From: Streptomyces marokkonensis
GTDB taxonomy: Bacteria > Actinomycetota > Actinomycetes > Streptomycetales > Streptomycetaceae
Assembly: GCF_008312835.1 (NCBI RefSeq)
Contig: NZ_VSKS01000021.1
Span: 62,001-126,000 of the forward strand
DNA: 64,000 nucleotides
Direction: 5' to 3'
Positions 17,851 through 24,150 of this stretch are shown here, piece after piece. How positions within the stretch are numbered: the stretch's first letter is position 1; every line of letters begins with the position of its first letter. The notes beneath the pieces were generated by a model, which did not search any database, had not been told where the DNA came from, and was given only the letters and a program-made list of their open reading frames with translations. The translations under genes and the position numbers were made by a program.

Positions 17851-17881
17851 GGGCCCCGCACCACGACGTGGTGCGGGGCCC
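17851..17881 (-). terminator. Hairpin terminator after the serine protease gene
   Basis: Nearly perfect palindrome, stem 17851-17865 with 17867-17881 around a single central A, 27 bases beyond the protease stop. The rest of 17688-17907, which also contains the LacI gene promoter, shows no other feature I can name. Confidence 0.65.
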
Positions 17882-17907
17882 GGTGCCCGGGAGGCGGACG
17901 GTACGGG

Positions 17908-18630
17908 CTAGACGCCCGCGACCGACTGGATCCAGGAGCGGTACGCCGTCACGTTGGTGTACGCCGTGGTCGTCTGGCGGTCGCTGGTGGAGGCCACCCC
18001 GACCTGGATGCCGTTCGCCATCATCGGGCCGCCCGAGTCGCCGCCGGCGGTGATGCCGTCACCCCGGCGGGCGCAGATGGCGGAGCCGCCGTAGGCGTCG
18101 GAACACCCGCCCGTGACCGTGACGTTGGCGACCTTCAGGTACCGCGACTGGCAGGTGGCCTCGGAGCCGCACCGGGACGTGGCGCCCCAGCCGTACACCT
18201 GCACGGTCTGGCCGACCCGCACGGTGCCGGGCTGACCGAGCCGCGCGTAGGTCGCCGACACGGAACGGTCGAGGCGGACGAGCGCCAGGTCCGAGCTGTG
18301 GGTGTAGGTCTGGACGCCGTTGGCGAGGGTGCCGCCGCTGTGCTGGTCCAGGCTGCCGATGCGGAACGACAGTCCGCCGCCGCTGACGCAGTGCCTGGCG
18401 GTGAGGATCCAGGTCGGGGCGATGATCGTCGCCGAACAGGTCTCTCTGCCGTTCGAGAACAGCCGCGCGGCCCACGGGCCGCTACTGGCGTACCCGCCAC
18501 CGATGATGGGCTGCGGAGCCTTGGTGACGGGAGGCGCCGGCGCCTCCGCCGCGCCGGCGTTGGGGGCGAGAAGCGCGAGGACGCTGACCGCTGCCGCGGC
18601 GAGAGCGGGAACGAGCCTTGATATGCGCAA
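17908..18630 (-). CDS. Secreted trypsin-like serine protease (S1)
   Basis: Extracellular serine endopeptidase of 240 residues in the preferred reading. A signal peptide (LRISRLVPALAAAAVSVLALLAP) ends near GAAEA. A short propeptide ends before IIGGG, the usual S1 activation site. The triad is H in TARHC, D in SSDLALV and S in GDSGGP, and Cys pairs fit trypsin-like enzymes. The TTG start at 18630 follows GAGGAA and begins the signal peptide. Earlier in-frame ATGs would add an unlikely Trp/Arg-rich extension. A stable hairpin lies in the leader. There is no operon partner. Confidence 0.82.
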   Translation of the reverse strand: MRISRLVPALAAAAVSVLALLAPNAGAAEAPAPPVTKAPQPIIGGGYASSGPWAARLFSNGRETCSATIIAPTWILTARHCVSGGGLSFRIGSLDQHSGGTLANGVQTYTHSSDLALVRLDRSVSATYARLGQPGTVRVGQTVQVYGWGATSRCGSEATCQSRYLKVANVTVTGGCSDAYGGSAICARRGDGITAGGDSGGPMMANGIQVGVASTSDRQTTTAYTNVTAYRSWIQSVAGV

Positions 18631-18699
18631 GGTTCCTCGATTCGGGAGACACGCCTGGTGGACGTGTATGTGTGGGGGTCGTCGGCCCCAGGGGCCGTC

Positions 18700-18740
18700 C
18701 CATGACGAACTCGCCCTTCTGAGGCGCCAGTTCGTCATGG
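18700..18740 (-). repeat. 12-base inverted repeat upstream of the protease gene
   Basis: CCATGACGAACT (18700-18711) and AGTTCGTCATGG (18729-18740) are exact reverse complements, with a further CGCC/GGCG pairing inside the loop. It is 70 bases upstream of the TTG start. It may be a leader hairpin or an operator; its large spacing (29 bases centre to centre) favours RNA structure. Confidence 0.5.
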
Positions 18741-18867
18741 ACATGGCCCAGAATCCCGGACAGTCGTCGAACGGCGGTAGTAACACTTGGCGATAACGCG
18801 GTGTTATACCCCCTCCGGTCCGCCAACCGGCCCGGGAAGGAACCCCGCCGGCACGGCAGCCCCCCGG

Positions 18868-21150
18868 TCAGCCCCCTTCCGTGTCGAAGGCGACGAAGCG
18901 GAGCTCCGAGGTGTAGCGGCGTCCCTCGTCGTCGTGGAGCCAGGTCTGTTCCGGAGTGGGGAGCATCTCCGTGAACGTGACCACGGCCCGCTGATCACGG
19001 CGGGCCAGCCGGCGCAGCGCCTTGGCGAGGATCGTGACGTACACCGGGCTGTCGAAGTCGACGTAGAACGGCCGGGACTCCGTCGGCGAGACGACGAAGA
19101 CGTAACGGGGCAGGCCGAGTCCGGCGCGCCAGCGGCGGGCGCGGACGAAGCGGCGGGCCTCGTCCTTGTCGTCGGCGAAGCCGGCCTCGGCCGCCGGCAG
19201 CCGCCAGGTCTCCCGCGCCACGACCAGCCGGTCGACGGTGACGCGCGGGGTGTGGTCCTCCTGCGGCAGCAGCCGGAAGAGATCCATCGACAGGGTGGTC
19301 AGGACGTGCGAGAAGACGTCCGTCACCGGGAACCGCGCACCGTCCGGGAGCCGCACGACGAGGTCGCCCTCGTGCTCCTCGACGACGGCGTCGGCGCTGC
19401 GCACGGCGCGGGGACGGGTGGGGTCCGCGGTGAAGTCGGTCAGGGCGACCTGGTAGTCCTCGGGCCGGATCAGCGTGTGCCGGACCCGGGTGGACAGGCG
19501 CGCGCGGTGCTCCTTGGGGAGCAGCGGCAGCAGACGCGGGCCGGGGTGGTCCCGGTCGGTGAGACGGACCAGTTCGCCGACGTCCGGGTGCTGATGCGTG
19601 AAGAGGGAGGCGCCCAGTGTGTTGGCGGCCAGGTGGAGTTCACCGAGTACGAGGGTGAAGTCGCCGCGGGCCACCGCCTCGGCGCCGTCGGCGGCGATCA
19701 TGATGTCCGGACTGAGGTAGCGCGCCGCCGTCCAGCCGCCGGAGCCGGGGAACTCCTCCCGCACCGCCGCCTCGATGTCCGCGGAGCGGACGTCCACGCG
19801 GCGGGCGCCGGCCGGGACCGCGAGGATCCGCCGCCAGCCGGCGGCGAACTCCTCCTGGAGCTCGCCGGCGGTGGCGCGCACCGGCCCGTGCAGCACCGGC
19901 AGACACGCGAACCAGAAGGAGGCCAGGTCCACCGGGCCCTCGGAGGCGAGGCGTTCGTACACCGGACGCATACCGCTCCGCAGCGCGGCGGCGAGCCGTG
20001 AGGTGAGCCATCCGGCGCTGTCCATCAGCAGCCGCAGCGGGCGCAGCGCCTCCAGCACCTCGGGGCCGAGGCGGGCCGTCGCGGACCGGCGCGAGTCGTG
20101 GTAGACGAGCGCCCGGCACGGCGCGGTCGACGCGGACTTCTCCCGCACGGCGGCGGTGTCGGTCAGCTCGGTGAAGTCCCGCTCCAGATCGGTCAGGGCG
20201 CCGACCAGCGCCTCCACGTCGCGCGCGGCCGCCACGGCCGCGCGCCCCTCCTCCAGCCGGTCCAGCGCGGCGAGCCCCCGCGCGCGCGGCCCGGGCGCGC
20301 CGACGGTCTCCAGCCAGGCCCGCAGGTCACGGTCCGGATGGGTTCCCGCGGGGACCTCCAGGCGCCACGCCACCCAGCGGCGGGCGACCAGGTCGGCGAG
20401 GACGGCGGGCACGTCGTGGTCCGGGAGCGCGGCGGCGATCGCCCGCGCCGGACGGACGCCGTCGCACAGGGCGAGGACGGCCGCGGTCCCGGCGGGGACC
20501 GTCACCGGCCGCCTGCCGGGCACCCGGACCCGGCCGCCGTCCACCGTGACGAACGGGACCCGCCGGGGAGCGATCCACTCCCGCAGCCCGGGGTCGGCGT
20601 CCAGCGTCCTGGCGAGCGCGTCGATGCCCCAGCTCGCCCAGTAGACGGTGGACTCGGCGACCAGTCCGGATCCCGTGCCGACGGCGGCACCGGTCGTCGC
20701 GGCGTCCCACCGGCCCCAGCCGACGGGGCCGAAGAAGCCGATGGTGTCGTTCTTCACGCAGAACCGCTGCCAGTAGTGGGCGACCAGTTCCTCGCGCTGG
20801 CGGGGCATACTGCTGCGCTTGTCCACGCCCGGCGTCCAGCGCAGGAACGGCGCGATGCCCGAGGTGAGCACCGGGCGGTTCTGCCAGGCCACGGCCTCCC
20901 GGAACGACGGCATACGGGCGATGTCCTGCAGGGTGTGCGCGGTCTCCACGGCGGCATCGGCGAAGAGGCGGGAGAAATCCTCCCAGCGGGTGCCGTCGAG
21001 CGGGGCGTCCGCGTCGAACTTGTCGGCGGCCTCGGCCAGTCCCGCCGGGGCCAGCCGCAGCACCCCGTCGGCGGGGAAGCCGGGGCCGCGCAGCGCGAAC
21101 TGCTCCCACAGGCGCCAGCGGCCGAGGGACGGTACGAGGTCTTCGGTCAT
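18868..21150 (-). CDS. LanB-like dehydratase/PEARL-type protein, glutamylation domain only (copy 1)
   Basis: Protein of 760 residues matching the N-terminal (glutamylation, Lant_dehydr_N) half of class I lantibiotic dehydratases. It starts with the family's LRGPGFP arginine segment (residues 20-26) and ends with the ..EMLPTPEQTWLHDDEGRRYTSEL block (about 730-750). The C-terminal elimination domain (SpaB_C) of full LanB enzymes of about 1000 residues is absent. In full LanBs this half uses glutamyl-tRNA to esterify Ser/Thr; in PEARLs it adds amino acids from aminoacyl-tRNA. The usual RxTPFGLF segment is replaced by KNDTIGFFGP, so donor and acceptor may differ. ATG 21150 follows AAGGAG. It is last in an operon with a stand-alone A enzyme, PLP enzyme and carrier protein. 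Function inferred; substrate unknown. Confidence 0.85.
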   Translation of the reverse strand: MTEDLVPSLGRWRLWEQFALRGPGFPADGVLRLAPAGLAEAADKFDADAPLDGTRWEDFSRLFADAAVETAHTLQDIARMPSFREAVAWQNRPVLTSGIAPFLRWTPGVDKRSSMPRQREELVAHYWQRFCVKNDTIGFFGPVGWGRWDAATTGAAVGTGSGLVAESTVYWASWGIDALARTLDADPGLREWIAPRRVPFVTVDGGRVRVPGRRPVTVPAGTAAVLALCDGVRPARAIAAALPDHDVPAVLADLVARRWVAWRLEVPAGTHPDRDLRAWLETVGAPGPRARGLAALDRLEEGRAAVAAARDVEALVGALTDLERDFTELTDTAAVREKSASTAPCRALVYHDSRRSATARLGPEVLEALRPLRLLMDSAGWLTSRLAAALRSGMRPVYERLASEGPVDLASFWFACLPVLHGPVRATAGELQEEFAAGWRRILAVPAGARRVDVRSADIEAAVREEFPGSGGWTAARYLSPDIMIAADGAEAVARGDFTLVLGELHLAANTLGASLFTHQHPDVGELVRLTDRDHPGPRLLPLLPKEHRARLSTRVRHTLIRPEDYQVALTDFTADPTRPRAVRSADAVVEEHEGDLVVRLPDGARFPVTDVFSHVLTTLSMDLFRLLPQEDHTPRVTVDRLVVARETWRLPAAEAGFADDKDEARRFVRARRWRAGLGLPRYVFVVSPTESRPFYVDFDSPVYVTILAKALRRLARRDQRAVVTFTEMLPTPEQTWLHDDEGRRYTSELRFVAFDTEGG

Positions 21151-21165
21151 GGCAGGACTCTCCTT

Positions 21166-21225
21166 GCGGACGCGGACGCGGACGCGGACGCGGGCGCGGG
21201 CGCGGGCTCGGGCTCGGGCTCGGGG
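21166..21225. repeat. Imperfect GC hexamer tandem repeat
   Basis: About ten six-base units in a row: four GCGGAC, three GCGGGC, then TCGGGC units. It sits immediately upstream of the ribosome site of the second LanB-like gene, inside the 236-base spacer behind the carrier protein gene. Units change in blocks, as expected from slippage. The rest of the spacer (21226-21386) shows nothing recognisable. Confidence 0.8.
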
Positions 21226-21386
21226 GACGGGCGGGGCGGGGGAGAAGGGCGGGGACCTCTCACGGGCGGACGGGAGGGCAGCCGGCGGCAGGCGTGCGGG
21301 GACGCCCCGCACCGGCTCCCGGTTCTCGTACGGGTGGGACCCGTCGGCACCGGGGACCGGTGGCTGCGCGGTGGTGGCTCCGGCGG

Positions 21387-21641
21387 TCAGGCGCGGCCGT
21401 AGTCGGCGTCGACGACCTCGGCCAGGTCCCGCGGGGTGGGGTAGGCGAAGACCAGGGAGACCGGCACCTCCGCGCCGAGGATCTCCTCGAGGCGGCCGGT
21501 GATCTGGAAGGCGGTGAGCGAGTCTCCGCCCGCCTCGTAGAAGTCGGTGTCCTCGGTCAGGTCGGGCAGGGCCAGCACGTCCCGGAAGATCTCGACGAGC
21601 AGGTCGGCGGTGCGGGTGGCGGTGGCGGCGTTCTCGGTCAT
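21387..21641 (-). CDS. Stand-alone peptidyl/acyl carrier protein
   Basis: Carrier protein of 84 residues. The phosphopantetheine-bearing serine is S41 in DFYEAGGDSLTAF, the PCP/ACP signature. Predicted helices lie on both sides, and the length suits a single free-standing T domain. Its ATG overlaps the stop of the PLP enzyme gene (ATGA), and the adenylation enzyme is one gene further upstream. It is therefore the probable loading partner of that A enzyme, activated by the Sfp-type transferase encoded at 26980. I infer it presents an aminoacyl thioester either to the PLP or LanB-like enzymes or to the first condensation domain of the NRPS. Confidence 0.9.
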   Translation of the reverse strand: MTENAATATRTADLLVEIFRDVLALPDLTEDTDFYEAGGDSLTAFQITGRLEEILGAEVPVSLVFAYPTPRDLAEVVDADYGRA

Positions 21642-22654
21642 GACGTGTGCTCCTCGGTGGTGGTGGTCGCCACGGGGGTTCCCGTGGGCGCGGCGGTGCC
21701 GGTGTGGTGCAGGGCGTGCAGCCGGGCGGGTGTGTTGCCGCCGGAGACGACGGCCACGGCCCGTTCCCGGCGTCCGGCGCGCAGGGCTCCGGCCAGCGCG
21801 ACGGCTCCGCTGGGTTCGGCGTCGATGCCCAGGCGGTGCAGCAGGGCGGCGGCGGCGAGGATCTCGGCGTCGCCGACGGCGATCAGGTCGTCGGCGCGGT
21901 CGCGGATGATCGGGTAGGGGACGCGCCCCGGCCGCTGGCCGCGCAGGCCGTCGGCGACGGTGGCGCAGGGCGGCAGCTGGACCGGGTGGCCGGCGGCCAG
22001 GGAGCGGGCGTAGCGGGCCGCGCGGGCCGGTTCGACGCCGACGATCCGGACCGGGTGGTCCGCGGCGGCGAGGCAGACCCCGGCGAGGAGTCCGCCGCCG
22101 CCGGTAGGGACGTACACCGTCTCGGTGCCGGGTGCGTCGGCGAGGAGTTCGGTGCCGACCGTGCCCTGCCCGGCGACCACCAGGGGGTGGTCCGAGGAGG
22201 GCACGAGGGTGGCGCCGGTCTCCCGCGCGAGCGCGCGGGCCCGTTCCTCCCGCTCGGCCACTCCGCCGCCCACCCGGACGGTCTCGGCGCCGAGCGCGCG
22301 CACGGCGGCCGTCTTGGCGGGATCCGCGCCGGCCGCGAGGACGACGGTCAGGCGGATGCCGAGGGAGCGGGCGAGCCGGGCGAGGGCGATGCCGTGGTTG
22401 CCCGAGGAGCCGGTGACGACCTGTTCGGCGGCCAGCGCCAGGACGGCGTTCGCGGCTCCGCGCATCTTGAACGAGCCGCCGTGCTGGCGGTGTTCGGCCT
22501 TCAGCAGCAGTTCCGGGCCGCGCGCCGTCGGCACCGGGCCGCGCAGCAGGGGCGTGCGGCGGACGTACGGCGCGATGCGGGCCGCGGCCGCCGCGACGTC
22601 GGCGGGGCCGGGCAGGGCGCCCGCCGCGGCCGGCCGCAGGCCGGTGGCGGTCAC
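21638..22654 (-). CDS. PLP-dependent threonine/serine dehydratase-like enzyme
   Basis: Fold-type II PLP enzyme of 338 residues. The PLP lysine is K63 in GGSFKMRGA, the motif of threonine dehydratases and serine racemases. An SGNHG loop binds the cofactor carboxylate side, and a Gly-rich phosphate loop appears as TGGGGLLAG. It lacks an ACT regulatory domain, so it is the catabolic or biosynthetic short type. Likely reactions are deamination of Thr/Ser, racemisation, or beta-replacement giving an unusual amino acid. GTG 22654 overlaps the A-enzyme stop (GTGA), and the carrier protein start overlaps its own stop, so it is translationally locked into the loading cassette. I infer it makes or edits the building block used there. 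Confidence 0.85.
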   Translation of the reverse strand: MTATGLRPAAAGALPGPADVAAAAARIAPYVRRTPLLRGPVPTARGPELLLKAEHRQHGGSFKMRGAANAVLALAAEQVVTGSSGNHGIALARLARSLGIRLTVVLAAGADPAKTAAVRALGAETVRVGGGVAEREERARALARETGATLVPSSDHPLVVAGQGTVGTELLADAPGTETVYVPTGGGGLLAGVCLAAADHPVRIVGVEPARAARYARSLAAGHPVQLPPCATVADGLRGQRPGRVPYPIIRDRADDLIAVGDAEILAAAALLHRLGIDAEPSGAVALAGALRAGRRERAVAVVSGGNTPARLHALHHTGTAAPTGTPVATTTTEEHTS

Positions 22655-24150
22655 GGCGTGCCCCCGGCGACCAGCCGGCGGCGGTCCGTCTTGCCGCCGC
22701 GGGTGGTGGGCAGCGCGTCGTGGCGCCGGAAGAGGCGGGGCATCAGGTGCGGCGGCAGGGAGCGGGCAAGGTGGGCGCGGAGGTCCGCGTCCGCCGTGGC
22801 GGTCAGGTCGCCGGTGACGTGGGCGGTCAGGTAGGTGCGCCCCCGGTCGTCGGTGTGCGCGGTGACGACGGCGCCGCCGACGCGGGGGTGGGCCAGCAGG
22901 GCGCCCTCGATCTCGGCGGGGTCCACGCGGTGTCCGCGGATCTTGACCTGCCGGTCCGTGCGGCCGACGTAGGTCAGGCCCTGCGGGCCCCACCGTCCGA
23001 GGTCGCCGGTGCGGTAGAGGCGGGAGCCGGGCGGGCCGTAGGGGTCGGGCAGGAAGCACGCGGCGGTGCGGGCCGGCTGCCCCCCGTAGCCCCGGGCGAC
23101 GCCCGCGCCGCCGACGTACACCTCGCCCACGGTGCCGTCGGGGACGGGCTCGAGGCCGGCGTCGAGCACCCGGACGACCGTGCCGGGCCGGGGCGCGCCG
23201 ACCACGTCGGCCGTCGTGTCGGGCTCGGCGGGGATGACGTGGCGGGTGGTGGTCATGGTGCACTCGGTCGGGCCGTACTGGTTGACCAGCGTGCCCGGTA
23301 CCGTCCGCCGCCCGCCGGCGGCGAGGAAGGGGCGCAGGGACTCGCCGCTGGAGGCGACCAGGGTGACGCCGGCCAGCGGGTCGGCCAGGTCCGGCTGTCC
23401 GGCCAGGTGGGCGAGGAAGGAGGGGGTGGTGCTGAGCAGTGCGGTCACCCGGTGTTCGCGTACGGTGCGGACGAAGTCGGCGGGCCGCAGCAGCCGGGAG
23501 CGTTCCACGATCACCAGGCGGGCTCCGGCCAGCAGCGGGGCGAAGGTGTCCCGGAGGGAGGCGTCGTAGCCGAGCGGTGCCGTCTGCAGGGCCACGGTGT
23601 CCGGGCCGAGCCCGAAGGCGCGGGCGGTGTCGCGCAGATAGGCGTCGAGGGCGTGGTGCTCGACGAGGACGGGGCTGGGCTCGCCGGTGCTGCCCGATGT
23701 GTGGCTGACGTAGGCCAGGGCGCGCGGGTCGACCGGCGGGGGCGGCGTCACGGGGCCCTCCGGCAGAACATCGGCGGGCCGGTCCAGGAGGATCACGGGC
23801 AGTCCGAGGTCCAGGACCGGGGCGTGTGCGGAGGTGGTCAGCAGCAGGCGGGCGCCCGCGCCGCGGACGAAGGCCGCGAGCCGGTCGCGGGGCTGGGTCA
23901 CGTCCAGGGTGAGGAAGGCCGCTCCGCAGCGGATGACCGCCGCCATCGCGGCCACCGCGTCCGCGCCGTGCTCGACGGCGACGGCGCACACCGTCTCCGC
24001 GCGGGCACCGTGGGCGCGCAACCGCCGGGTGAGCCCTTCGGTGCGGGCGGCGAGACGGCCGTGGGTGACCCGGCCGGCGGGGGTCTCGAGCGCGATGCGC
24101 CGTGGGTGACGGGCGGCGTACGCGGCGAGGTCGTCGGCGACGGTGCGCAT
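22651..24150 (-). CDS. Stand-alone NRPS-type adenylation enzyme
   Basis: Amino-acid-activating enzyme of 499 residues, one A domain with no carrier or condensation domain. Visible core motifs: A3 as SHTSGSTGEPSPV, A5 as NQYGPTE, A7 as YRTGDLGRW, A8 as GRTDRQVKIRGHRVDP, and A10 as TTRGGKTDRRRL with the catalytic lysine. A3 lacks the usual lysine (TGxPKG becomes TGEPSP). Hand alignment to GrsA gives a pocket code near DARSVSQMTK; D235 indicates an alpha-amino acid, but R at 239 matches no code I know. ATG 24150 overlaps the LanB-like stop (TGATG). It should load the stand-alone carrier protein encoded at 21387. An MbtH partner is encoded divergently. Confidence 0.88.
   Translation of the reverse strand: MRTVADDLAAYAARHPRRIALETPAGRVTHGRLAARTEGLTRRLRAHGARAETVCAVAVEHGADAVAAMAAVIRCGAAFLTLDVTQPRDRLAAFVRGAGARLLLTTSAHAPVLDLGLPVILLDRPADVLPEGPVTPPPPVDPRALAYVSHTSGSTGEPSPVLVEHHALDAYLRDTARAFGLGPDTVALQTAPLGYDASLRDTFAPLLAGARLVIVERSRLLRPADFVRTVREHRVTALLSTTPSFLAHLAGQPDLADPLAGVTLVASSGESLRPFLAAGGRRTVPGTLVNQYGPTECTMTTTRHVIPAEPDTTADVVGAPRPGTVVRVLDAGLEPVPDGTVGEVYVGGAGVARGYGGQPARTAACFLPDPYGPPGSRLYRTGDLGRWGPQGLTYVGRTDRQVKIRGHRVDPAEIEGALLAHPRVGGAVVTAHTDDRGRTYLTAHVTGDLTATADADLRAHLARSLPPHLMPRLFRRHDALPTTRGGKTDRRRLVAGGTP

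Noticed and set aside
18793-18807. ATAACGCGGTGTTAT as an operator upstream of the protease
   Set aside because: The five-base arms are short, the site is not paired with a clear promoter, and chance occurrence is plausible.
21166-21225. Possible CRISPR array
   Set aside because: Units are six bases with no spacers; it is a simple tandem repeat.
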